Shown: positions 44,793-53,847 of the stretch, in pieces
How the letters are laid out: each line of letters opens with the position of its first letter
Position numbering within the stretch: position 1 is the stretch's first letter
Source: Pseudoalteromonas byunsanensis
GTDB taxonomy: Bacteria; Pseudomonadota; Gammaproteobacteria; Enterobacterales; Alteromonadaceae
Assembly (NCBI RefSeq): GCF_001854475.1
Contig: NZ_MNAN01000018.1
Coordinates: forward strand, 172,864-236,863
DNA length: 64,000 nucleotides
Direction: 5' to 3'
Notes under the pieces: generated by a model
Database searches by the model: none
The model's input: the letters and a program-made list of their open reading frames with translations, nothing else
What the model was told of the DNA's origin: nothing
Translations under genes and position numbers: made by a program

Positions 44793-45539
44793 GTGGAATT
44801 GTCCAGTATTGCAACGGAGTTTGCGTTAGTAATGGCCAGAATGATGCCATTTTTTATCTCAAGTGGTTATGGCCCGCTTCAAAGATTGCCAGGCTTCGTA
44901 AGAGTCGTGCTCATGGTCGTATTTACATTGTGCTGCAGCTTATTAATAGAACAGGAAACTACGGTAACAGGCACGCAGTGGTTAAGCGCAATAGTTGGTG
45001 AGTTTTTAATTGGTCTAGTATTGTTTTTTGCCCTTCAGCTTGCCTTTGTCACGATCACGTTTTGGGGTCGGGTACTCGATATGCAGATTGGCTTTGGCGC
45101 GGCAGGTGTAATAGACCCTACCAATAAAAATCAAGACCCTTTGTTAGGTAGTATATTTTTAACTGCCGCAATTTGTATTTTTTATGTGTCTGGAATGCAT
45201 TATAAACTAATCGAAGGTATCGTTTTTAGTTTTGAAGTATTGCCAATCGGATCTGGTTTTTTTGATTTAAAGTTACCGAATTTCGCTTCGCTAATAACGC
45301 TTATGTTTAGTGTTGGATTATTTATGTTTGCGCCCGTTATAATATTAATGTGGTGTTTAGATGTATTTATAGGTTTGTTATCTAGAACAATGCCTCAGAT
45401 GAATATCTACTTTGTTATGTTGCCGCTAAAAATATTTTCAGGAATATTTTTATTAGGCTTGTTTAGCATGCACAGTAAATTTGTTTTTGAGAATTTGTTT
45501 GAACAAGTGTTCATTTTTTGGAGCAGGATGTTGTCTTAA
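44793..45539 (+). CDS. fliR: Flagellar export gate protein FliR
   Basis: This 248-residue membrane protein has about six transmembrane segments and completes the FliP/FliQ/FliR gate. It begins at GTG 44793 (GGAG eleven bases upstream). Typical features are RMMPFFISSGYGPLQRLPGFVR near the N-terminus, FWGRVLDMQIGFG near residue 95, and RTMPQMNIYFVMLPLKIFSGI towards the end. It is separated from flhB by one base. Confidence 0.93.
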   Translation: MELSSIATEFALVMARMMPFFISSGYGPLQRLPGFVRVVLMVVFTLCCSLLIEQETTVTGTQWLSAIVGEFLIGLVLFFALQLAFVTITFWGRVLDMQIGFGAAGVIDPTNKNQDPLLGSIFLTAAICIFYVSGMHYKLIEGIVFSFEVLPIGSGFFDLKLPNFASLITLMFSVGLFMFAPVIILMWCLDVFIGLLSRTMPQMNIYFVMLPLKIFSGIFLLGLFSMHSKFVFENLFEQVFIFWSRMLS

Positions 45540-45540
45540 T

Positions 45541-46593
45541 ATGGCACAAGATCAAGATAAATCAGAAAAGCCAACCCCCCAAAAGCTAGAAGAGGCTAAA
45601 GGAAGAGGACAGGTAACAAAAAGCCAAGAGCTTAACCTATTGGTGACTTGTATCGTCTTTTTTGCTGTTTTTACAATGTTGTTTAACAGTATATCAGAGC
45701 AGTTTATACAGCTGCTAAAAAGGGTGTTTCTTTTATCGTCAAACTTCTCTTTTACATCCGAGTCTTTAGTTGGCCTTTTTCGGTATATCGGTCTTGAAAT
45801 GCTTTATATATTTTTTCCTTTACTTGGCTTTGTTTTGCTTTTTGGTGTCATGTCTAATGTATTTCAAACTGGGTTTGTATTAAGTGCATTCCCAATTAAA
45901 CCCGATTTCAAAAAAATAAATCCAGCTTCTGGTTTAAAAAAAATATTTTCTAAAAAGACCTTGTTTGAGCTGATTAAGAGTGTTTGCAAGTTATTGGCAT
46001 TTACACTTGTCATTTTTTATTTATCGCCGTTACTGATCGAACAGGCATATGAGCTAATGATATCGCCCGTGAGTGTAATGCCATCTTTGTGGCTCGGTAT
46101 GCTGCTCAAAATAGGCATTTATTTTGTTTTGCTTTCAGTACCTTTTGTGCTGTTTGATATTTTGTTTACTCGTTGGGACTTCATGAAAAATATGATGATG
46201 AGCCGCAAAGAAGTCAAAGACGATCACAAGAAAAGAGAAGGTGATCCAGAGATTAAATCCAAACAAAAGCAAATTCAAAAAGAGCTGTTACAAAAAAGTG
46301 CGGCCCTTAGTCAGGTGAAAGATTCGGACATTGTGATTGTTAATCCAACGCACATAGCAATCGCACTGAAATATGACAAGCTGACCATGATTGCCCCCGT
46401 TGTTGTAGCGTGCGGTAAAGGTGAGCTTGCTGGAAAAATTCGTTCTCAAGCACGTAAATATTCGATACCAACAATACAAAATAAGCCACTGGCAAGAAAA
46501 CTGTATGAGCAAACGCGCTTGAATAAGCCTGTTCCTGCACATTGTTTTGACGATCTGGCTCCGGTATTTCGTTGGTTATTAGGGATAAAGTAA
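45541..46593 (+). CDS. flhB: Flagellar export switch protein FlhB
   Basis: This 350-residue export-specificity switch has four transmembrane helices and a cytoplasmic autocleavage domain. ATG 45541 gives the standard MAQDQDKSEKPTPQKLEEAKGRGQVTKS start; the longer frame upstream overlaps fliR and is rejected. The autocleavage motif NPTH is intact at residues 268-271, so switching between early and late substrates is possible. Downstream flhA begins directly after its stop codon. Confidence 0.95.
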   Translation: MAQDQDKSEKPTPQKLEEAKGRGQVTKSQELNLLVTCIVFFAVFTMLFNSISEQFIQLLKRVFLLSSNFSFTSESLVGLFRYIGLEMLYIFFPLLGFVLLFGVMSNVFQTGFVLSAFPIKPDFKKINPASGLKKIFSKKTLFELIKSVCKLLAFTLVIFYLSPLLIEQAYELMISPVSVMPSLWLGMLLKIGIYFVLLSVPFVLFDILFTRWDFMKNMMMSRKEVKDDHKKREGDPEIKSKQKQIQKELLQKSAALSQVKDSDIVIVNPTHIAIALKYDKLTMIAPVVVACGKGELAGKIRSQARKYSIPTIQNKPLARKLYEQTRLNKPVPAHCFDDLAPVFRWLLGIK

Positions 46594-48666
46594 ATGAAGA
46601 AGATTGCATCAATATTAGCTGCAAACAAGGATTTGTTGTTGGTAACCGCAGTCATTGTCATTTTGATGATGCTGTTCTTACCGGTGCCGCCGCTGTTGTT
46701 AGATATATTACTTATTACAAACTTCAGTTTGGCATTGTTGATCCTGTTATTGACGTTTTACACCGACAAGCCGCTGAGCTTTTCGACATTTCCGTCGTTG
46801 CTGTTGATAGCGACTCTATTTCGCTTAGGCCTTAACATTTCCGCGACCAGATTGATACTCAATGAAGGAGACGCGGGGGAAGTGATCTCATCCATTGGCA
46901 GCTTTGTGGTTGGTGGTAACTATATTATTGGATTAGTTGTATTTTTTATTCTAATCGTGGTTCAGTACGTGGTTGTAACCAATGGAGCTCAGCGTGTTGC
47001 GGAAGTGGCGGCAAGATTTACTCTTGATTCCATGCCCGGTAAGCAAATGAGTATTGATGCTGACCTTAATATGGGGTTGATTGATGAGCATGCAGCAAAG
47101 CGTCGTCGTGAAAACATTGAAAAAGAAGCAAACTTCTATGGTGCAATGGATGGTGCAAGCAAATTTGTAAAAGGTGACGCCATTGCTGGGATCATCATTA
47201 TTCTGATAGACATTATCGGTGGTTTGACAATAGGAGTGGCACAACGTGGACTGAGCTGGGAAGAAGCGTTACATACCTATACATTGTTAACTGTAGGTGA
47301 TGGTATCGTAACTCAAATCCCGTCGCTTATTATTGCGACCGCGACCGGTATTATCATCACTCGAGCAGCAACAGATGCTCACTTAAGTGATGAACTTGGC
47401 CGCCAGATCACCTCATCGCCAAAAACGTTGTTTATCGTTTCAGTTGCATTATTTGGTGCCATGTTACTGCCGGGCTTACCTATGGTTCCGCTTTTTTCTA
47501 TCGCTGCAATTTTCTTTGCATTGGGCATAGTGGCTTATCGGCGTGCAAAAGATGTAGCAGACGATTCGAAAGACGACGAGGAAGAGTCGCAAGACACTGA
47601 CAGTAACAACGATAGCATTGAATCAATGCTTACAATCAGACCACTTGAGCTCGGTGTATCGGCTGAAATTGCAAATGCGATACATGAGCAGGGTGATGTG
47701 TTGTTCGATCGTTTTGATACATTCAGAAAGCAGCTCACCCGAGACTTGGGGATCATCGCACCAAAGCTATTTTTACTGAACGACCCTAGCCTTAGTGAAG
47801 GCAACTATGAATTACGTATTTTAGGGTCTAGAGCAGGTAGGGGGAGCTTGTATTTTGATAAATATTTGGCAATAGACCCTAAAGGAAAGCTAGATGCGGT
47901 AGAAGGCATTAAAGCGAAAGAGCCAACCTATGGGCTGCCCGCTTGTTGGGTTGACGAAGAGCAATCAGGTAACGCGCGTCGTGCCGGTTACACTGTTGTT
48001 GATGCTGAAACTACCTTACTTACCCATCTTACGGAAATGATTAAGTCTCATGCCTCGGAGTTACTTACTCGTTCAGAAACTGAGAAACTGGTTTCTAGAT
48101 TAGAAGGATCGCAAGCCAGTTTATTGAATGAGCTTATTCCAAATGTAATGAGCTATTCAGAAATTCAAAATGTGCTGCAGCAATTGTTAAAAGAAAAAGT
48201 GTCTATTCGCAATCTTGAAATGATTTTGGAATGCCTTGTAGATAAAGGCAAAGTGGCAAAAGAAGTAAATTTCCTATGCGAACAGGTCAGAGAAAAGCTC
48301 AAAGCGCAGATAGTACAGACTCTTCTGGACAAAGATGATGTGCTACATGTGATTACTTTTGAACCTCTGATTGAGCAGCAATTGATCTCGGGCGTTCAAA
48401 ATGAACATGGGCAAAGCTCATTGGCGATAGAGCCGGAACTGACAGAGGCGATCATCAAGCAATTAGCAGGTTATACCGAGCTGGCCATATCAAAACGTAT
48501 AACACCGGTGTTGGTATGCCATTCACCGATCCGTTTAGCAACGCGTCGTTTACTCGAACGTGTTATTCCACAGTTACATGTACTGGCAATTTCTGAAATT
48601 CCTTCTTCGGTATCAGTGAGCAATTTAGGCGTTGTTCGCAAAAATAAAAGTCAGGAGGCGGCTTAA
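46594..48666 (+). CDS. flhA: Flagellar export platform protein FlhA
   Basis: This 690-residue FHIPEP protein has eight N-terminal transmembrane segments. The conserved cytoplasmic loop (SMPGKQMSIDADLNMGLID, FYGAMDGASKFVKGDAIAGI) follows, and then the large C-terminal domain that binds chaperone-substrate complexes. Length is normal and no motif is missing. It is the most conserved part of the cluster and shows that the export machine is intact. Confidence 0.96.
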   Translation: MKKIASILAANKDLLLVTAVIVILMMLFLPVPPLLLDILLITNFSLALLILLLTFYTDKPLSFSTFPSLLLIATLFRLGLNISATRLILNEGDAGEVISSIGSFVVGGNYIIGLVVFFILIVVQYVVVTNGAQRVAEVAARFTLDSMPGKQMSIDADLNMGLIDEHAAKRRRENIEKEANFYGAMDGASKFVKGDAIAGIIIILIDIIGGLTIGVAQRGLSWEEALHTYTLLTVGDGIVTQIPSLIIATATGIIITRAATDAHLSDELGRQITSSPKTLFIVSVALFGAMLLPGLPMVPLFSIAAIFFALGIVAYRRAKDVADDSKDDEEESQDTDSNNDSIESMLTIRPLELGVSAEIANAIHEQGDVLFDRFDTFRKQLTRDLGIIAPKLFLLNDPSLSEGNYELRILGSRAGRGSLYFDKYLAIDPKGKLDAVEGIKAKEPTYGLPACWVDEEQSGNARRAGYTVVDAETTLLTHLTEMIKSHASELLTRSETEKLVSRLEGSQASLLNELIPNVMSYSEIQNVLQQLLKEKVSIRNLEMILECLVDKGKVAKEVNFLCEQVREKLKAQIVQTLLDKDDVLHVITFEPLIEQQLISGVQNEHGQSSLAIEPELTEAIIKQLAGYTELAISKRITPVLVCHSPIRLATRRLLERVIPQLHVLAISEIPSSVSVSNLGVVRKNKSQEAA

Positions 48667-48668
48667 TA

Positions 48669-49340
48669 ATGGCAGTTATCGAAGCGATTGCATTAGGGAT
48701 TGAGCGAGACTTGGAGCATTTAAAAGCGATAAGTCAGAATGTCGCGAATGTAAATACCCCAGGCTATCAGGCTGTACAGTCTTTTGATGTAGCTTTGAAC
48801 GGTCACAATACCATAGCGCAGCAAAAAATAGCCCCAAAGTATGGTGCAATTAAAGATAGCGATCGAGGCCTAGATTGGGCCATTGCTTCCAAGGGGTACT
48901 TCGTCATTGAGAAGAATGATCAGTTATTTGTAAGCCGCTATGGACGTTTTCATGTGTCGCAGGACGGCTGGCTGACACACGTATCAGGTGGAAAACTGGT
49001 AGGAGAGTCAGGAGCAATCAACGTAGGGCACGGTCATGTAACGGTCGCCGAGAATGGTCAAATATTTGTTGATGGTCAACAACTTGAACAGCTCAAGATA
49101 GTTGATGTTGGCCAAGTTTTGACAGGTCACTCTGGTGGGCTTTATGCGTTTTCAGGCTCAGTGAGCGAAGTACATGACAAACAAATAAAAGGTAATGCTA
49201 TTAACGTCTCTAATGTGGATTCAGGCGAGCAAATGACCAACATGATCAACATAAATCGACACGTACAGAGTTTGCAAAAAGCGGCATCAGCTTATGACCA
49301 AATGATGAATGCTGGAATAAATGAATTAGGAAGAAGATAA
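48669..49340 (+). CDS. flgF: Proximal rod protein FlgF
   Basis: This 223-residue flagellar rod subunit begins MAVIEAIALGIERDLEHLKAISQNVANVNTPGYQA, with the N-terminal rod signature, and ends with the matching C-terminal helix (MNAGINELGRR). It is a little shorter than usual. It is assigned FlgF and not FlgG because the next gene is a standard FlgG. Two bases separate it from flhA. Confidence 0.82.
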   Translation: MAVIEAIALGIERDLEHLKAISQNVANVNTPGYQAVQSFDVALNGHNTIAQQKIAPKYGAIKDSDRGLDWAIASKGYFVIEKNDQLFVSRYGRFHVSQDGWLTHVSGGKLVGESGAINVGHGHVTVAENGQIFVDGQQLEQLKIVDVGQVLTGHSGGLYAFSGSVSEVHDKQIKGNAINVSNVDSGEQMTNMININRHVQSLQKAASAYDQMMNAGINELGRR

Positions 49341-49342
49341 CA

Positions 49343-50119
49343 ATGATTGAAGCTTTATACATCGCCGAAACAGGGATGAACTCGCAACAAGAGTTAATAG
49401 AGGTTATTTCTAATAACATCGCCAACGTATCAACACCTGGCTTTAAAAGTTCAGATGTGAACTTTGTTGACTTAGTATATCAAACAAACCCTGGCATTCA
49501 TCACGCACAGTCGTCTGCGCAATTGCAAACTCAAGGGATAGGGGTCGCCACAACCGAGCAAATGGTCAATTTTGAACGAGGCGATTTAAAACAAACGGGT
49601 AACCCGTTTGACATTGCTATTAACGGAAAAGGTTTTTTGGCTGTAGAAACCCAAAACGGTGATCTTGCTTATACTCGTGCTGGGCGACTGCGAGTTGATG
49701 ATGATGGTTACTTGGTGTCTTCTCAAGGACAGCGTCTAAGTGGGCATATTCAATTACCTCCAGATGTGACCAACGTGACATTTACCTCAAGCGGCTCAGT
49801 GTTAGTTCGTGTAGACAGCTCTGCACAGTTGGTGGAAATCGGTCAGTTGGAGTTGGTTAATTTTAACAATCCACAGGGCTTAAAACGATTAGGCAACAAT
49901 CTCTATGCTGCAACAGAGCAAGCGGGTCAGCCAAACTTTAGTGCTCCTGGTGAAAATGGCATTGGTCAAATCGTACAAGGATTTACTGAGCTGTCAAATG
50001 TCTCAATGAATGAAGAAATGGTTAATTTGATGTTGGCGCAGCGTGGTTATCAGCTTAATGCCAGAATCATTCAAGTATCTGATCAGGTACTCGAAACAAT
50101 TAACAACTTAAGGCGCTAA
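49343..50119 (+). CDS. flgG: Distal rod protein FlgG
   Basis: This 258-residue rod protein has the standard layout: LYIAETGMNSQQELIEVISNNIANVSTPGFKSS, central LAYTRAGRLRVDDDGYLVSSQG and C-terminal MMLAQRGYQLNARIIQVSDQVLETINNLRR-like helix. Length matches FlgG. FlgG forms the distal rod that passes through the P and L rings encoded just downstream. Confidence 0.92.
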   Translation: MIEALYIAETGMNSQQELIEVISNNIANVSTPGFKSSDVNFVDLVYQTNPGIHHAQSSAQLQTQGIGVATTEQMVNFERGDLKQTGNPFDIAINGKGFLAVETQNGDLAYTRAGRLRVDDDGYLVSSQGQRLSGHIQLPPDVTNVTFTSSGSVLVRVDSSAQLVEIGQLELVNFNNPQGLKRLGNNLYAATEQAGQPNFSAPGENGIGQIVQGFTELSNVSMNEEMVNLMLAQRGYQLNARIIQVSDQVLETINNLRR

Positions 50120-50123
50120 CAGG

Positions 50124-51077
50124 TTGAAGTTTTACGTTTTTCTTGGCTTTTGTTTGATAAGCGGGTTGTCTTATGCATCGACACAAGAGCGCGCTGATGT
50201 TGAGCAGTTACAAGTGTCTATCAATCGAATGCAATACTTAGGTCACGATGTTGTGAAGCTGGCGGATATTGCAGAGGTGTCTGGTAGTAATCAGGCACTG
50301 GTTGATCAAGTTCGTCAGGTAACACTCGACTGGCCTGCGACTGGAAATCGTCTGACAGCCGGTGAGATCACGACGCAACTAAGAGCACGGTTTTCAGACT
50401 TTGGACCTGATTGGCAAGTCAAAGGTCTCAATCAGGTGTTTTTAAAACAATGTTGGTCACTGAGTGTAAAAAAGCTTGAACGCGCAGCGCAGCAGAGCAT
50501 TAGTGCATGGCTTGATGCAAACAATGCCAGATTGCGGTCGGTGCGCTTTATTGATGAGCGCAATTTGTTATGTGTTCCTCAAAACGTTGAGCGTTTCGAG
50601 GTTAAAAATAACATACAGGGCACCTTGTTTAGCAAACACCGAATTACGTTTAACTTAGACAGTGGAGAAGATTTTAGTGTTGTAATGCAGTTAGCGTTAG
50701 AACAGTTAAGACCTGTATTACGTGTTAATAAACAAAAAGAAGAGTCAATAAATGACCTCGATGTTGAATGGCTATGGCAAGAAGTAACGCATTTAAAGCT
50801 GTCACAGCAGAGATTAGACATTAACAATTTGATTGCGCGCAGAAACCTGCAATCTGGTCAAGTGCTGGATGAAAACAATACCAGAACGAAGCCTCTGGTG
50901 GAGCAAGGTGAGCAATTGCAATTTAAGATGCAAAGCGGTGCTTTGTTTATCACCGGAAAAGCCAAAGCACTGGGAGAAGGACAATTGGGAGATGAAATTA
51001 ACATCATGCTTGAGTCAAGTAATCAGGCTATTAAAGCCAAAATCGTGCAAAAAGGAGTTGTCATTGTTTCACAATAA
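50124..51077 (+). CDS. flgA: P-ring assembly chaperone FlgA
   Basis: This 317-residue periplasmic protein has a signal peptide (residues about 1-19, MKFYVFLGFCLISGLSYAS). Its start is TTG 50124. The C-terminal part has the SAF/FlgA motif IARRNLQSGQVLDENNTRTKPL and ends ESSNQAIKAKIVQKGVVIV. It is longer than most FlgA (about 230) because of an N-terminal extension. It probably chaperones FlgI, encoded two genes downstream. Confidence 0.88.
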   Translation: MKFYVFLGFCLISGLSYASTQERADVEQLQVSINRMQYLGHDVVKLADIAEVSGSNQALVDQVRQVTLDWPATGNRLTAGEITTQLRARFSDFGPDWQVKGLNQVFLKQCWSLSVKKLERAAQQSISAWLDANNARLRSVRFIDERNLLCVPQNVERFEVKNNIQGTLFSKHRITFNLDSGEDFSVVMQLALEQLRPVLRVNKQKEESINDLDVEWLWQEVTHLKLSQQRLDINNLIARRNLQSGQVLDENNTRTKPLVEQGEQLQFKMQSGALFITGKAKALGEGQLGDEINIMLESSNQAIKAKIVQKGVVIVSQ

Positions 51078-51630
51078 AGTAGCGGGCCTTGCGTTGGTGT
51101 TGTGTACCGCATTGAGTATGAATTTGCATGCCACGTCATTGTTTAATGAGAGCACTTTTAACTCGTTGACTTCTGATAAGCGTGCTATGTCACTTGGCGA
51201 CACGGTGACAGTTGTGGTACTTGAAAATGCACAAGCAAAAAGCCGTTCAGGCTCATCCAATGCCAATGACCTATCAATTTCTGCAGCTGGAAGCTCGCCA
51301 CAAGGCAGCTGGCCTTATGCTATGGGACTGGGCGCAGAATATAGTGGCGATGCAGTGACGAGCAGAAATGGTTTTATCAAAGCACAGATCACTGCGGTTG
51401 TTAGCGAAATTGACAAGTTTGGCAACCTAGTAATCAATGGAACCCAGAACATCACTATTGATGGAGAACTGCAAAGTATTGAGCTCTCGGGGCGCGTGAG
51501 ACCTATCGATATCATGGCAAATAACACCTTACTATCATCTCGTATTATGGATGCAAAAATTGTCTTTACGGGTGAAGAGCAAGAATCTGAGGGTGTGTTA
51601 TCTCAACTATTTACTTGGTTAGGGTTTTAA
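51064..51630 (+). CDS. flgH: L-ring protein FlgH without a lipobox
   Basis: This 188-residue outer-membrane L-ring protein is read from TTG 51064, placed six bases after GGAG; TTG 51058 would leave no spacer. The FlgH signature SLGDTVTVVVLENAQAKSRS and the ring-forming EIDKFGNLVINGTQNITIDGE are clear. The signal peptide ends LHA before TS, a signal peptidase I site. There is no lipobox, although FlgH is normally a lipoprotein. It overlaps flgA by 14 bases. Confidence 0.88.
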   Translation: MFHNKVAGLALVLCTALSMNLHATSLFNESTFNSLTSDKRAMSLGDTVTVVVLENAQAKSRSGSSNANDLSISAAGSSPQGSWPYAMGLGAEYSGDAVTSRNGFIKAQITAVVSEIDKFGNLVINGTQNITIDGELQSIELSGRVRPIDIMANNTLLSSRIMDAKIVFTGEEQESEGVLSQLFTWLGF

Positions 51631-51632
51631 TT

Positions 51633-52751
51633 ATGCGCTTATATAGTTTGATTTTAACCGTATCAATGATGCTGTTTTGCACTGATAGCGTTGCCAGCAG
51701 CCAAGGTGCTGTCAGGGTGAAAGATTTGGCGAGGGTGGAAGGAGTACGTGAAAACGCCCTAGTCGGCTACGGTATCGTAGTTGGTTTGGCAGGCAGCGGA
51801 GATTCATCCAGAAGCCTGGCAACGTTGCAGTCGGTAAAGAATACACTGGAAAGTTTTGGCCTGATCTTATCAACAGACGATATCAGGAGCAAAAATGCTG
51901 CTGCGGTAATCGTGACTGCTGATTTACCAGCCTTTGCACAGCCGGGTGACAAATTAGATGTGCATGTTTCATCTATTGGCGATGCGAGAAGCCTAACTGG
52001 TGGCACACTATACATGACGCCACTTAAAGGTGCTGACAACAAGGTTTATGCTTTGGCTCAAGGCAGCCTTGCTGTGGGTGGTTATAAGCTTGAGGCAAAT
52101 CAAAGTATGTTACAAAGCAACCACCCAACAGTTGGCTTTATTCCTCAGGGCGGCACAGTAGAACGTGAAATTAAAAATCAGTTTGTAAATGATGATGGCA
52201 CTTTGAGCTTAATTCTAAAACAACCAGACTTTGTCACTGCCGATAGAATCGTGCAGGCATTGAGCAAGGCTACAGGCTTTGAGGTGAATGCGGTACATGC
52301 TGGCAAAGTGGTGGTGAAACCAGATCAAGGTATGTCAGTGATTTCGGCGATTGCTACTATTCAGCAAGCTAGGGTAGTGCCAGAGGTGGCCTCCAAAGTG
52401 GTCATTAACGAGCGTACAGGTACGCTTGTTTCGGGCGCTGATATTCATATTGGAGGTGTGGTTATTTCCCATGGATCAATACAGCTGACGATTGATACCA
52501 ATTTCTATACTTCACAACCTAATGGTGTATTCGTTGACACAAATAGTGGTATTAGAACCGTGGTCACGCCAACTAGTGAACTGGGAGCGTCTGAAGAGAA
52601 CGAAGCCTTATACCAAAGTGCTCAAGGGACCAATATTGCCGAACTAGTTAGCTCACTTAAAAAACTAAAGCTGTCAACTCGAGACATTATTTCAATTTTG
52701 CAAGCGTTAAAGAAAAGCGGCGCGCTGCATGCAGAATTAGTGGTGCAATAG
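51633..52751 (+). CDS. flgI: P-ring protein FlgI
   Basis: This 372-residue periplasmic protein has a signal peptide (about residues 1-21, ending VASS) and the classical RVKDLARVEGVRENALVGYGIVVGLAGSGD start. It also has RTGTLVSGADIHIGGVVISHG and the C-terminal ISILQALKKSGALHAELVVQ. Start at ATG 51633, directly after the flgH stop; a slightly longer frame is rejected. It is complete and normal in length. Confidence 0.94.
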   Translation: MRLYSLILTVSMMLFCTDSVASSQGAVRVKDLARVEGVRENALVGYGIVVGLAGSGDSSRSLATLQSVKNTLESFGLILSTDDIRSKNAAAVIVTADLPAFAQPGDKLDVHVSSIGDARSLTGGTLYMTPLKGADNKVYALAQGSLAVGGYKLEANQSMLQSNHPTVGFIPQGGTVEREIKNQFVNDDGTLSLILKQPDFVTADRIVQALSKATGFEVNAVHAGKVVVKPDQGMSVISAIATIQQARVVPEVASKVVINERTGTLVSGADIHIGGVVISHGSIQLTIDTNFYTSQPNGVFVDTNSGIRTVVTPTSELGASEENEALYQSAQGTNIAELVSSLKKLKLSTRDIISILQALKKSGALHAELVVQ

Positions 52752-52759
52752 GGGGCGCA

Positions 52760-53131
52760 ATGTCAGATTTATTATCAATTGAAGCATTAAGGCTGTCTCT
52801 TAATATAGCAGCAACAGAGCAACGTTTATCTTTAGAAAACCTGGCATCACATAGTGTTTCAGGAGCGTCGGCACAACGCGCAGACTTCTCGTCGTTGTTA
52901 GCTGACATTCAAAGCTTGCCCAGCGATCAAAAAGCAGAGGTAATGTCGCAGCTATCCTCACAATGGCAGGATGTAGAAGCCAGCTATGTAAACGAAAGCC
53001 ACAAAAAAGTATCGCTGGATGAAGAAGTTGCTTTATCGATGAAAGCGTCAGGTAAGTATCAAAAGCTGGCAGAAGTTCTGAATCGAAAATTAGGGCTGAT
53101 GAACCTAGCTATTTCTGGAGGAAAACGATAA
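52760..53131 (+). CDS. flgB: Proximal rod protein FlgB
   Basis: This 123-residue protein has the FlgB C-terminal pattern (VSLDEEVALSMKASGKYQKLAEVLNRKLGLMNLAI) and a reduced N-terminal half (MSDLLSIEALRLSLNIAATEQRLSLENLASHSVSG). It lies directly before flgC, with a one-base overlap (TAATG). The typical NIANxxTPG signature of rod proteins is diverged. Identity rests on the C-terminus and on the flgB-flgC-fliE order. Confidence 0.8.
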   Translation: MSDLLSIEALRLSLNIAATEQRLSLENLASHSVSGASAQRADFSSLLADIQSLPSDQKAEVMSQLSSQWQDVEASYVNESHKKVSLDEEVALSMKASGKYQKLAEVLNRKLGLMNLAISGGKR

Positions 53132-53532
53132 TGGCACATGATATTTACGCCATAAGCATGTCTGGTATGGCAATTGAGCGCGCCAAATTAGAAGCCGCCT
53201 CAATGAATATTGCAAATGCGAATACCGTGTCTTCGACACCCGAGGGTGTTTATAAAGTTAAGCAACTTTCTGGGGCGGCAAACAATCTGTCATTCGCCGA
53301 GCGTGTAGAGCTACAAAGCGACCAATTAATCACACAGGCAGCTTTGGTACAGGCTCAATATAAGCCAGAGCATGCAATGGCGAACGATCAGGGATATGTG
53401 TTCACGCCGCAAATCAATTTGGCGACCGAAATGCTTAATCTCAACACCGCCACGCGTGCATATGAAGCTAATGTAAAAGCATTTAATGCTTATAAAAGTA
53501 TGAGTTCAAAAGCACTGGAAATAGGAAAGTAG
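53131..53532 (+). CDS. flgC: Proximal rod protein FlgC
   Basis: This 133-residue rod protein begins MAHDIYAISMSGMAIERAKLEAASMNIANANTVSS and ends MLNLNTATRAYEANVKAFNAYKSMSSKALEIGK, both typical of FlgC. It is separated from fliE by one base. Confidence 0.9.
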   Translation: MAHDIYAISMSGMAIERAKLEAASMNIANANTVSSTPEGVYKVKQLSGAANNLSFAERVELQSDQLITQAALVQAQYKPEHAMANDQGYVFTPQINLATEMLNLNTATRAYEANVKAFNAYKSMSSKALEIGK

Positions 53533-53533
53533 T

Positions 53534-53833
53534 ATGGAAATCACAGCAATTGAAGCCTCTGCAGATTTATTAAAAGCCAATGAAGTTGCACAGCTTACTC
53601 CCGTGCAAACAAGCAGTGCATTTTTAGATGTAGTGCTGTCTGGGGTGGGAGAGCTAAACACCAGTTTGGTTGAGGCAAATAGCGTTGCTGAACGTGCGGC
53701 GCTTGGGGAAAACATCCCATCTCACGAAATTATGATTGCGATGGAAAAAGCCCGTTTAGAGCTGAACATGGCTGTTCAGGTACGAAATAAATTACTTGAT
53801 GTCTATCAAGAAATTACAAAAATGCAGATATAG
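53534..53833 (+). CDS. fliE: MS-ring/rod adapter FliE
   Basis: This 99-residue protein shows the FliE pattern: FLDVVLSGVGELNTSLVEANSVAERAALGENIPSHEIMIAMEKARLELNMAVQVRNKLLDVYQEI. It is normal in length. It joins the MS ring to the rod and is the first exported component. It is followed after 14 bases by fliF. Confidence 0.92.
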   Translation: MEITAIEASADLLKANEVAQLTPVQTSSAFLDVVLSGVGELNTSLVEANSVAERAALGENIPSHEIMIAMEKARLELNMAVQVRNKLLDVYQEITKMQI

Positions 53834-53847
53834 GCGAGAAGTAAAAA

